Of a stretch of DNA of 64,000 nt, positions 13,078-31,866 are shown piece by piece (position 1 is the stretch's first letter; each line of letters opens with the position of its first letter). Under the pieces are notes generated by a model. That model made no database searches. It saw only the letters and a list, made by a program, of their open reading frames with translations, and was not told the origin of the DNA. The translations under genes were made by a program, and so were the position numbers. Origin of the DNA: Neocallimastix lanati (nom. inval.) (lineage: Eukaryota; Neocallimastigomycota; Neocallimastigomycetes; Neocallimastigales; Neocallimastigaceae); assembly GCA_016946835.1 (NCBI GenBank), contig JACVTC010000019.1:877501-941500 (forward strand), written 5' to 3'.

Positions 13078-14609
13078 TTAGAATGGTCTTTGACCTGGTT
13101 GACCATAGTTAGGATCCTATAAATAAATTATAAATATTAAAAATAGTGTTTATAATATACATATTAATAAAAATAATTTATATATATAATTATTATTAAA
13201 AATTTCATATTTCATAAAAATAATTTATATATATAATTATTATTAAAAATTTCATATTTTATAAGTGAAAAATAAAATAACATATATATAATATATGTTA
13301 GTATACCTTAATTTCCCAAACTGTTTGGTTTTTACCAACAGAGAATTCTAAATCTTCTTTAGTAATTGAATCCCAATACTTATAAACCATCATAACAGCA
13401 AGTAAAATGAAAGTAACACCGAAGAAAAGACCATCAATATAGTGACCACACAATTCACAAATTTCTCTTGCAAAAACAAATTCACTAACAACACCAATGA
13501 TGTAGAATGCCGCACCGAATAATATAGCACCTAATGGCCATTTTTCATCTAAAACAGTAATAACAAGGAATACTTGCATTAAGAAATAAATAAGAATTTC
13601 AGCACCATTAACAACAAAGAATAAAATGAAAAGAATTAAAGGTTTGTCTTTTGGGAATGAACCATTGAAAGTTAATACTGAAGCAGCAAAATTAATACCA
13701 AATGAAACAAGACCTGAAACTCTTACAAGCTATTTGTAAATTTTGGAAATATTTTTCATATATTTCATTTTATTTTATTTTTTTATTTTCAATAAGTATT
13801 ATAATTATGATATTTAAATTTTAAATTAATAAGTTTAATATATTTATTAATATTAAAATAATTATTAATTAAATATTTATTAATACTTACCCATAAAGAT
13901 TTAGCAGTACCATCTTCAATCCATTGGAAAGATACTAAACCACTAATTAATAAAACTGTACAAGTAGCACCAACTATACCAATATATGTTGCAACAATCC
14001 ACTTTTTATTGTTATTCAATTTTAATTTTATTATTATTAAACATATTATTATCAATCGTTAATAAAATTTCAAAATCTTTTTTTTTTATTATTATTATTT
14101 TTAAACTTTAATTTTAAAATCAATGGAGAAAAAAGAAAAAAAAAATGTATACACATATATAAATATATTTAAAAATTTATACTTACAGAATAATAACTAT
14201 TGTACATCGGTATAACACCAGAAGAAGCAACCATTTCAACAATAATATATAATAAATAAGTGTAGAAGAACATAACAACTTCCCTACGACCTATAATATA
14301 TTCATTAAATTTTAATATTTAATAACTATTTCATAAATTTTCATATCTATAAATCTTTAAAAAAAAAAAATACTAACCAACAGCGGTATATTTTGATTTA
14401 ATATGTATAATCATAATGAAAGCCATTATAATAGCTACAATACCCATTACTAATGTTGCAGCTTGGAAAATTAAATAATTATTTATTTCTAAATTTCTTG
14501 AATAACATTCTGGCATAACTTTATTACCTACAAGTGAACACATAGGTAATGATACCTTATTACAAAAGAAGTCGAAACTTCCAAATTCAAATCCAATCTG
14601 ACTACTCAT
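13078..14609 (-). CDS. CHS7: chitin synthase export chaperone (Chs7 family)
   Basis: ER membrane protein that in yeast folds and exports chitin synthase Chs3. Five exons: 14609-14378, 14290-14187, 14001-13891, 13729-13307 and 13116-13078, joining in frame to 302 residues, close to the family length of ~310-340. The N-terminus MSSQIGFEFGSFDFFCNK, with the conserved C-rich start and PECYSRN, is diagnostic of Chs7. HIKSKYTAVGRREVVMFFY follows, and SFQWIEDGT precedes the later helices. Several hydrophobic segments (about seven in total) span the rest, ending in a short polar tail GQPGQRPF. All introns have GT at the donor and AG at the acceptor. The start is certain because it matches the family start, and an A-rich run lies just upstream. 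This gene is the main evidence for a fungus. Confidence 0.97.
13169..13262. repeat. 47-bp tandem duplication in CHS7 intron 4
   Basis: Two adjacent 47-bp copies (13169-13215 and 13216-13262) are identical except for one C/T difference near the end. They lie in the last intron and do not touch splice sites. Confidence 0.85.
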
Positions 14610-19233
<4,624 letters not shown>

Positions 19234-19599
19234 GGGTGTGGTACATTTCAGATAATTACATTTTGTAATATAGTGTTCATATTGTTTTATTTGATGCCAT
19301 AATTCTTTTAATATTTTTAATACAATTTTAAATAAATGAAAAAATAAATAAATTATAATCAAGTTTAGAAATAAATATAAACAGTATTTTTTACTTTCTT
19401 AATTACTATATAACGGAATGATTATTAATTTATTTAAAATACGATTAAATTTATATAATAAAAATAAATAATAAATAATTAAATATAAATAATTATTATC
19501 AAAATTATTTATTTATTAATTTATTTGTTAATTTATTTATTAAAATTTAATTTATTAAAATATAAAAAACTCAACTTTTTTTAAATGCCACACTCCCCA
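19234..19599. mobile_element. MITE-like element with MULE-type ends
   Basis: The left end GGGTGTGGTACATTTCAG and the reverse complement of the right end GGGGAGTGTGGCATTTAA form imperfect terminal inverted repeats. They resemble the ends of the MULE at 31867-34289. The interior is AT-rich with no coding potential. Flanking 9-bp sequences match only poorly, so the exact borders are uncertain. Confidence 0.5.
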
Positions 19600-20124
19600 T
19601 AATTTATTTTATGAATTGAATAAAAAAGAAAAAATTATTTTTATAATATTAATATTTAAAAAAAAAAAAATTAAAAACATACTTATTTTTAAATAATTAT
19701 TAAGAATATATTTAAATAATTATTAAGAATATATTTAATAAATTTTAATCTTAATATATACACCTATTAAATTATTTATATATGCTTGTATATATATATA
19801 TATATTTTTTTTTATATAATTAATATTTTAAATTTTTAATTTATAAAATAAAAATAATGTATTATTATAGATGTAAAAAAAGAATATTAATAATTGATTC
19901 TTTAATATATATATTAAATGACAATTAATCATAGTAATTAATAATTCGTAATATTATAATATTAAATAAAAATATTTATCGATAATAGTAATTTTTTTTT
20001 TTTTTTCTTAAAAAAACACTAAACTATTAAAAAAAAGAATAAAAAAATAAAAATAAATATTATTTGACCAATTTGAACATAATAATATTTAAAATAGTAA
20101 TGAGAAATAAAAATCAATATTTAA

Positions 20125-20510
20125 AATAAAAGTGTATAAAAATAAATTCGGGAAAAAAAAAAAAAAAGTCCATTGGCAACGAACCTCACCTCCAGATTAT
20201 ATAAGATTTCCGTTTAAAAGAGAATTCTTATTCCGGATTAGGATTTGAATTGACTATCTGAATGAAATTATAATTTTCTCCTTCAGAGGCATTGGACCCT
20301 GCTAACCTGCTAGCCTGTCTTAACTGTATTTTTAGTGTTGATGATTTCTGATTAGTTTGGGCTTATATCATCTGAATTAGATAATCCTTGTTGAGTACCA
20401 GCTCTAGGCATAATTTCTTGTAATGAGAGCTGCAGATCGCATCAAAGAACGGTGTTTTAGAAAAATCACCAGAAATGATTTGGTTCTTATACAAAATATC
20501 CTTTTTTTTT
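20125..20510 (-). repeat. dispersed repeat, copy 2 (inverted relative to copy 1)
   Basis: The reverse complement aligns to 11465-11838 with scattered substitutions and small indels (roughly 75-80% by eye over the core 20168-20492). The run of A at 20153-20167 matches the T-run of copy 1, and homology continues beyond it. Relative to the family, the left side on the minus strand begins after another homopolymer (20502-20525). No protein is encoded. Confidence 0.75.
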
Positions 20511-20525
20511 TTTTTTTTTTTTTTT

Positions 20526-21386
20526 TAATTAAAACCAAAAATGTCTGCACTACGTCACATATATATTTATATACTCTCTATTCTGTAAATTACAATTACT
20601 AACACGAATTTCACTACATTATTAGTAAAGATACTACTATTTTTACTATAATATAGTTTTTATCCTATATGAACACTTCCTTCAAGTATTTTTTACTTTC
20701 TTATATCCTGTTTACAACAAGAAAAAAAAAAAAATAAAAAAATAATGAAAAAAAAAAAAAAATAAAAATAAATATAAAAAATAAATAAAAATTAAACTTA
20801 TGAAAACATAAGGGTTAGGATTATATATATTTTAAAAAATTGTCATTATATCCTACTCTTAATATTTGAAACGTTAACTTTAAATTAAAATAATTCTATA
20901 TTTAATATTTTTACTGTGACTTATACATACAACAACCAACTGTCTTAAGTATTTATTATTTTTTTCCTTCACATTTAAAAATTATTTTAATCATTCATTT
21001 TTATCAACAATACTGCTTATAATTATTTTAATTTATTAATATATATACGCATACTTTTAGATTCTCACTTTAAATAAATTAATATTTTTTCATTCCTTCA
21101 TTCTCCATAAATATTTCCTTTTTTTTTGTCTCAACATACCATTATTTAGTGTTAAATATCTTTTATAATATTTTCAAAGCATAATTTCCTTATTCAATAG
21201 TTTTTCGTTAAATATTTAAATAGATAATTCAAGGAAATTATAATAACTTTATACACTTCCATTTCATATAAAATTAAAATTAGAATATAATTTTTTTTAC
21301 ACTGTTACACTTTTATTTTAATGATCTTTATTAGTTTTTCTTTCTTGACAAGAATTCCAATTATATTTATTATGATAACAAACTTC
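20526..21386. other. spacer downstream of eL20
   Basis: AT-rich with fewer homopolymers than elsewhere. No gene is visible. It probably includes the eL20 3' untranslated region, which lies just below 21387. Confidence 0.6.
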
Positions 21387-22371
21387 TTAGAAAGTACTTG
21401 GACGCTTGGCAACGAAAGTAGAGTTGTTCTTCTTACTATCCTTAACAGTGATACGATGTGGAATTGGGAAGCTAAGATCATTTTGAATTAATTGCTTAAC
21501 ATATGGACGACGAACATCGGCAGACTTAACTTCAGCAACACGAATAATTTGGACGGAACCAAAACGAACTCTGTGACGAGCGGCCATATCTTGGTCTATT
21601 TTTTATTATATATTTTTACATTTTAAATATACTAACCTCAATTTATAAATACTTTTTTAATTTTATTTAATAAATAAAAACTTACAGCAGTTAGTAACAG
21701 CTTCGGTACGAGATAATTGACGGTATTCCTTGTACATGTTGTGAGTACCAGAACGAGAATCGTAACGGAGCCAAATACCGTAGGTCTTAACTTGGTTCTT
21801 CTTTTCAAAGATCTTTATATTATTTATTAATTGTTAATTTTATTGCGTTTTTTTTTTTTTTTTAAAAAAAAACTATAATTTATCTAAAATACTTACTTCA
21901 GAAACGTTAACAATTTCACCAGACATCTTCTTGACCTTGTTAACCTTCTTTAAGAAGTACCAGAATCTGCTCTTAGCGATAACTGGATTTGGAGCAAATA
22001 ATCTCATTCTGTAAAGACGTGGGTTAGCGTCCTTTTCAGATGGAAGCTTACGACCAACAACTTGATATTCGTGTAACTATTAATAATTATGTAAATCAAA
22101 TAATATATTAACATTTACTTATATTTCAAATTATTATCCATTCATCCATCCATTAACTTAGTTAAACATCATCATATAAATATTATAAATTATATTTTAA
22201 ACTACAATAAAATAAACGCATTCTCTTAATAATAAAATTTAAATCAATAAAATAAACGCATTCTCTTAATAATAAAATTTAAATTATTTAATTACAACAT
22301 AATTATAACCACATAAAATTCACATTAAATAAATCATAATTATTTCCAAATTTCAAATATTCATTTACCAT
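21387..22371 (-). CDS. RPL20: 60S ribosomal protein eL20 (L18a/L20)
   Basis: Structural protein of the large ribosomal subunit. Four coding exons: 22371-22369 (the ATG only), 22076-21897, 21812-21686 and 21595-21387. They encode 172 residues, the same length as the yeast protein. Family motifs are clear: [69 protein letters not shown] and the C-terminus [10 protein letters not shown]...KRPSTF. Codon use is strongly biased to C-ending and GC-richer codons (AAG, ACC, TTC) relative to neighbouring genes, as expected for a highly expressed gene. The first coding exon holds only the start codon followed directly by GTAAATG, a pattern seen in ribosomal protein genes of other fungi. Confidence 0.98.
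22205..22284. repeat. 40-bp tandem duplication in eL20 intron 1
   Basis: A 40-bp unit beginning caataaaataaacgcattct is repeated directly twice with no visible change, inside the intron that follows the start codon. Confidence 0.85.
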
Positions 22372-25035
<2,664 letters not shown>

Positions 25036-25037
<2 letters not shown>

Positions 25038-26086
25038 GGAAAATCAAGGTATATCTATAACAAATATTTCTAAGGATAATGAAAATTCTATTAATGAAAA
25101 TGATTTCAATATAAAACAATTTCAAAGAGATGTTTTCAATGAAAGATCAAAATATAAAACAAAAAAAGACTTTAATAAATTTTTATTTAACACAGCTCAA
25201 CAAAAAATAAATAAAAAGTTGACAATAAATAATCCACAATCAAAAATAAATAAATTTGAATATAAGGATAAAAACAATTTAATATCTAAAAAAAATAACA
25301 TTATAATTTCTCAAAATGAAAGTGTTGATGACTCATTAATAGAATACAAAGATGCCAGTGAGAATTCTTCTATAATAATATCTGATGATTCCCATATTAA
25401 TGAAAATGATGAAAATACAAAAATTAATGAATCTATAACAAAAAGAAATATACTGAAAAATTCATTAAATATAAATAAAAATATTAATAATGAAAAAGAA
25501 ACAACTGATAATGTTAATTCAATAAGATTAGAAACACTTGTTAATTCATTAAATAATATGAATGAAAATGTTAAAAAAAGAATAATTTCTCATATTACTA
25601 AAAGTCCAAATTTAATGACTTCTCCAACTTCAACATATGGTAATTATTATATTTAAATAATTGCATTTACTTTTACTTATTTTATTTTATTTTATTTTAT
25701 TATATTTTATTATATTTTATTTTATTTTATTTTATTTTATTATATTTATTTTATTTTATTTTATTTTATTTTATTATATTTTATTTATTTTATTTTATTT
25801 TATTTTATTTTATTTTATTTTATTTTATTTTATTTTATTTTATTTTATTTTATTTTATTTTATTTTATTTTATTTTATTTTATTTTATTTTATTTTATTT
25901 TATTTTATTTTATTTTATTTTATTTTATTTTATTTTATTTTATTTTATTTTATTTTATTTTATTTTATTTTATTTTATTTTATTTTATTTTATTTTATTT
26001 TATTTTATTTTATTTTATTTTATTTTATTTTATTTTATTTTATTTTATTTTATTAAATTAACTAATTCATATACATTTTTGTTGGT

Positions 26087-26131
<45 letters not shown>

Positions 26132-26168
26132 TACTTTATAACTATTTTTATTACCCTTATTATTACAA

Positions 26169-26202
<34 letters not shown>

Positions 26203-29085
26203 CAATTTATTTATTTATTTATTAATTTATGAATTCTTAATATTTATATAATATAAAAAAAGAAAATATATTAAAAGTAAGTATTTTTATAATTTAGTTT
26301 TATATATAAATTATTAAATACTAATTCTTTTAATAATATATTAATTATATATTTCTCTACAGAAATATAATAATAAAATATCTTCATATAATAATTTAAC
26401 GAACATTCAAAAATTGAATTTAGCTTCTAATAATTCAAAAAATAATGAAACAGAAATTATTGAAATTCAGGATGAACATGGTTCTATTTCAAATACTCAA
26501 TTAAATCAAAATCAAAATCATCAAAATCATAATACTAATTTAGAAACTCTTAAAAATAATAATGTAAAAAGTGGATTTAGGTCATATTCTTCTTTAAATA
26601 AGTCAAACAATAAAAAAGAAAATATACAAAAAAAACATAATAATTTTTCAGAATCTATAATTTCTAAAGCAAAAACTGAAAATAATAATAAGTATACAAT
26701 AGACTTAAATAATTCTGTGAATGATAATTTAAATTTTACTTTAAATGATAATAACTTGAATTCTAAAAAAAATAATAACAATATTAATGATATTAATAAT
26801 GATAATTTAAATCAACATTTATTAACTAAAAGTATAAATAATCAAAATGAAAATGTAAATAATAAATTTAATAATAATTTAGAAATGTCATTAAATGAAG
26901 GAAAGAATACAGGTAAATTCTTTTTGAGAAAAACTTCAATAAATAGCAGAATAAAATAAAAATAAAAAATAAAATAAATAGATTTCAATATTTAATACTA
27001 AAATTTTTTATAAATTTTTATAAACAAAGTTATGCAATTTTTAAATGATGAGAATGTAATGAATAAAAAAGATTCAAATGCATTATCTATTAAAAGTTCA
27101 AGAAGTTTAAATTATAAAGAATTTTTAAAATCACCAATATATACACCATCAATATTAGCAACTAAACAAGAATCTCCATTTCTTTCTAATAAATTACCAA
27201 CAACAGCATTTTCCTCTAATAGTTTTATAGAAAAATCAAAATATTCACCAACAATTTTAAGTGAAAACAAAAAACCTATTTCTAGTCCATTATTTATAAA
27301 ATCTTTAAATGAAGATGAAGAAAATTTAATTGGTAATAGTAATAATATTAATATTAATTCACATACTATAAATAATAATGGTGTAATTAAAGAGGAAGAA
27401 GAAGAAGACAATGATAACAAAAAATATGAGCAATCTATTATAAGTGATGATAATGCATCATTGAAATTAGGTTTTTATTCCCCAATTTTAATGAAAAATT
27501 CCACTCATAAATATAAAAATAATCATCAAAGAAGTAAATCAGAAATTAGTCAACCAATAAACAATCATTTAAGTGTTGTTTCACCGACACGAAGTTTAAA
27601 TGAAATAAATAAATTTAGTTTATCAGATAACAATTCAAGAAAACGTCCAGCAAATAATATTGATCAAATAATAAATTTTAATGATATAAAAAGTGAAGCT
27701 GATCAATCATTAATATTGTCTGATTCATTTTCTCAAAGAAAAACAGAAATAAAGCATTTAAACCCAGATAATAATATCGGTTAATAAAAATATTTATAAT
27801 ATTTATATTAATATCTTATTATTATTATTATCATTATTATTTCTAATTATTAATTATTATTAATTATCATTAATTTTTATTTTAATTATTATATAAATTC
27901 AACAATAAAAGTTTCAAATAAAAAATCAAAAATAAAAAGCCCACAAGATAAAAATGTCGATTTAAATTCCCAGCCGTCAACTTCCAAAACATATCCGACG
28001 ATTTATTCAGAAAGTCAAATTGAAGAAATCAAAAGAAATCTTATAAATAAAGTAAAAAATAATGATAATAATAATAATACATAAATTTATAGTTATTATA
28101 AATAATACATTTTAATTAATAATTAATAATATTTTAATTTTAATACTACTTTTACTTATTTAAATGTTGATTTATTAATTTATTAATTAATATTTTCTAG
28201 TATGAAAAGGAATTAGAAAATGCAAGAAAAGATTGTATGGAATGGGAACAAAGATGTATTGAATCTAATAATAAGCATAAAGAAATAGAAAATGTTTTAG
28301 ATGAATACGAAATAACATTATCACGAATGATAAGTTAATATCAATGTTTTTATTTATATTTTAGATATTTAATTTTCTAATATATTTTAATTATAATTTA
28401 ACCATTCAAAATAATAGAGGATAGTCAGAAAGAAAAAGAACATCAAGAATTAAGAATTAATGAACTTCTTGAAGAAAGAAATTATCTTCAAAAAACATCA
28501 GAAATTATGGAAACATCATTTAAAGAATTAAGATTAAAATTTGAAGAATTCAAAACACAAAATGATATATTTAGTAAGGTAAATTTTAAAAATGAAGTAA
28601 TAATTTAATTTATTTGATTATTTTTAATTAATTTTTTCTTTTAATTTTTTTTTTTTTAAAAAAAAAATATTTTAAATAAATATAGAATGAGGAATTAATG
28701 AAACAAACAATAATAACTTTACAAAATGATGTTTTACGTGCATCTCAAAGATATGAACAAATTAAAAGTCATGCTGAAGAAAAATTAGAATTGTAATTAT
28801 GATATGGATATTATTATAACTAAAGGAATATATAATAATAATAATAATAACTTTCAATATATATATAATAAAAATAGGGCAAATATTGAAATTGCTAAAG
28901 TAAGAAAAGACTTTGATAAAGAATTATCAGCAATGAAAGCTAAACTTTTAAGAAAAGAATTAGATACTCAATCATTAAATCAAAAAATTAAAGCATTACA
29001 AGAACAAATTAATATTAAAACAAAAGAAAATGAAGAATTAGCTACTATTTGTGATGCATTAGTATCTAAATTAGAAAATAAATAA
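25036..29085 (+). CDS. TACC-domain coiled-coil protein (centrosome/spindle-pole associated)
   Basis: Exons: 25036-25639, 26263-26276, 26363-26912, 27030-27779, 27912-28051, 28201-28333, 28418-28578, 28686-28792 and 28878-29085, joining in frame to 888 residues. The first ~690 residues are Asn/Ser/Lys-rich and disordered. The rest is a continuous coiled coil. The C-terminus TKENEELATICDALVSKLE closely matches the signature end of the TACC domain (transforming acidic coiled-coil; Alp7/Mia1 in fission yeast), which recruits XMAP215-type microtubule polymerases to spindle poles. Assignment rests on this motif plus coiled-coil placement. The 14-nt second exon is inferred because it is the only simple way to restore phase, using the strong donor GTAAGT at 26277. 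Intron 1 is filled by (TTTTA)n, a T-run and (ATT)n. Confidence 0.82.
25678..26054. repeat. (TTTTA)n pentanucleotide array in intron 1 of the TACC gene
   Basis: Perfect from about 25796 to 26054 and interrupted before that by TTATA variants. A long T-run (about 26090-26130) and (ATT)n (26174-26201) follow, so the 623-bp intron is mostly simple sequence. Confidence 0.95.
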
Positions 29086-30405
29086 AAAAAAACATATATA
29101 TATGTATACATAAATTACTCAATAAATATTTATAATTAAAAAATATAAAACACATTTATTAATTTATTTTTATTTTAATTATTTAATTATTCTTTTTTTT
29201 TAATTGAACTATTCATTTAAAAAAAATATAAATTATTAATAAATATAAATAGTTAAAAAGAAAAAAAATATTTTTTTAATTTTTATTTTTTTGTTTTGTA
29301 TTTTAATTAAAAAAAAATTATAAAATTAAAATTTATTTTCCAAATGTAGGTTAGAAATGATATTAGCGAAAGGTTAGATTATTGCATTTCGCCAATTTTT
29401 TAAAGCATGTGGCGTATTAAAAAAATGTGGCATTATGCCATATTGAAAATTATTAAATAAATAAATAAATCAATAAATAAAATTAAATATTATTAATATC
29501 GAATAAAAACAATTTTAAAAAAAATTATTTTGTATTAATATTTATTTATTTATTCGTTTATTTATATCAATATTCCACTTATCGACATTTTTAAGATATT
29601 CTATACAATCATAAATAAATATATAAATAATTATTATTTTAAAAGAAATAATAATATATTTTTTTAATTAAATATTATTAAATAACTATTTCCAAAGAAA
29701 TAATAATATATTCTATCGAAAAAGAATTATAAAAAATTATTTTTATAATTGGAAATTAATAAATTATATATATAAAAAAAGAATATTTATTATTTATTTA
29801 ATTATTATATATTTAATTATTATTTATTTTATTATTAAAAAACAAGTCACATACAAAAATACGCCACATTACGAAATGTACGATTAGGTAGATTCAATAT
29901 TTAATAAAAAAAATAATCTTTTGCTACAATAATATACAATAATATTTAATTTTAAAGATATATTTTGTTAGTATTTTAACGAAAAATACTATCAGAATAT
30001 ATAATAAAGTAATAAAATATAAAATAATATTTAATTTTAAACATATATTTTAGTATTTAAGATATAATTTAATATTTTTGTTAAAATTATAATAAATATT
30101 TATTATAATGTGTTTATGAGAAATTTTTTGACATAAAAAAAAAAAAAAACAATCCATTTACATTTATTTCTACATTTATTTATTTATTTATTCACAATCA
30201 ATCAAAAAAGAAAAAAATATGGGGCGTTAAATTACGGATCAATTTTAAATTCAAAAGCCACGTTCAGAAATACAATGTTACGAAATGCAAAACTCCCTGG
30301 TCATGCATTTACAGAATCTAGTGAGTTTTACAATGTGGCGTATTTTTGTATATTCATACGTTGTTTGTTTTTTTTTATATATATAATTTATTAATATTCA
30401 ATTAT
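29086..30405. mobile_element. decayed MULE-type MITE fragments
   Basis: No gene. Near 29386 the strings GCATTTCGCCAA and GCATGTGGCGTATTAA appear. An inverted partner (ACGCCACATTACGAAATG) lies near 29861-29878, suggesting one degraded foldback element of ~490 bp. Further fragments, CCACGTTCAGAAATACAATG and GTTACGAAATGC, lie at 30250-30290, with GTGGCGTATTTTTG near 30335. The interior 29450-29580 is nearly identical to the interior of the intact foldback at 30416-30808. Confidence 0.6.
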
Positions 30406-30415
30406 AAAAAATTAG

Positions 30416-30808
30416 GGTGTGGGGCATTTCGCCAAATTGCATTTCGCCAGATTGCATTTCGCCAATTTTTTTGAAAGCATGTGGCGTATTAAAAAAATGA
30501 GGCATTTCGCCGAATTGCAATTCGCCAAGTTGCATTTCGCCAAATTGAAAATTATTAAATAAATAAATAAATCAATAAATAAAATTAAATATTATTAATA
30601 TCGCATAAAAACAATTTTAAAAAAAATATTTTGAATTAATATTTATTTATTTATTCATTTATTTATATCAATACTCTACTTGTCGAAATGCAACCTGGCG
30701 AAAAGCAACTTGGGGAAATGCAACTTGGGGAAATGCAACATTTTAATACTACGCCACTTGGCGAAATGCAATCTGGCGAAATGCAATTTGGGGAAATGCA
30801 ACTCTCCC
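30416..30808. mobile_element. foldback MITE (MULE-related) with perfect 10-bp TSD
   Basis: A 393-bp element flanked by the direct repeat AAAAAATTAG (30406-30415 and 30809-30818). Each arm is built of tandem ~15-bp units of the form GCATTTCGCCAAATT, about six in the left arm and seven in the inverted right arm. Both arms are interrupted at equivalent places by a spacer containing GTGGCGTATTAA or its complement TTAATACTACGCCAC. Some right-arm units read GGGG instead of GGCG. The AT-rich centre has no coding potential. The 9-10 bp TSD and the end sequence GGTGTGGGGCATTTCG tie it to the Mutator superfamily. The 62-codon frame at 30688 is only the repeat read as protein. Confidence 0.85.
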
Positions 30809-30818
30809 AAAAAATTAG

Positions 30819-31866
30819 TATTTATTTAATTATTAAAAGCAAGCCACATATGAAAACATGCCATATTGTGAAATGAACTATATTCATTTAAAATATAAAA
30901 TACATAATAATAAATGGAAGTAATGCAAAAAAAAAAAAAAAAAAATTAAAAATAAAAATAAAAATAAATGTTAATAAAATGAATAGATAAATGAATAATT
31001 AAAATAAAAATTAGATAAAGAATAAAATAAATAAACATGGGTAATCATCCATTTATTGTAAAAGTAATTATCGTTATAGATATCTATTTAAATTAATAAA
31101 TAAATAATAAAAATATTAGTAGTTAAAATTTATTTCAAATTAAAAAAAAAAAAAATAATTATTAAAGTATTAAGGATTTATATACAATTGATTTTTGTAG
31201 TTGTTCGTAATTGATATTAATGAATGGGAAGAGTTAAAGAATATTTTGTCCTAATATAACAATATTTAATTATAAAGATATATTATGGGAAGAGTTAGAG
31301 AATATTTTGTCCTAATACAACAATATTTAATTATAAAGATGTATTTTATATTATTTATGAAAATAGTATTAAAATAATTAATTATATTTTTAAGATATAT
31401 TTCATATTTTTGTAGATATAGTAATAAAATAATATTTAATTATAAATATACATTTATATATTTTTGTGATTAATAATATTATAATTATTAAATAATATTT
31501 GATTTTATAAATATTTTTTAATACTTCTGTGAAAATAATATTATAATTATTCAATTTTAAAGAAATATTTTAAGATTTTTAAGGTAATCTAATTTAATGA
31601 TTAAAATATTTTAATTTTTTATTTTTTATTTTTTATTTTTTATTTTTCATTTTATATTTTATATTTTATAATTTTTTATATTTTATATTTTATTATTATA
31701 TAATATATTTTATATAATATATTTTATATTTTATATTTTTATATTTTTATTATTTTTATTTTTATATTTTTTTATTTTTTAATTTTTTTATTTTTTATTT
31801 TAATTTTTAATATTATTCTTATGTTTATATCAATACGCCACTTTACTAAATTAAAATATCGAATGT
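30819..31866. other. spacer with a ~63-bp imperfect tandem duplication
   Basis: AT-rich. Two near-identical copies, each containing GGGAAGAGTTA and GAATATTTTGTCCTAATA, are arranged head to tail at about 31224-31346. At 31618-31800 there are runs of TTTTTATTTT and TATATTTTA type. No gene is seen. Confidence 0.7.

Noticed and set aside
30416-30808. CRISPR-like regular repeats
   Set aside because: Units are contiguous 15-mers in two opposed arms with no unique spacers, and the host is eukaryotic.
30688-30876. Apparent repeat protein with LGEMQ units
   Set aside because: It is the right arm of the foldback MITE read as protein; the repeats are DNA-level inverted units with a TSD.
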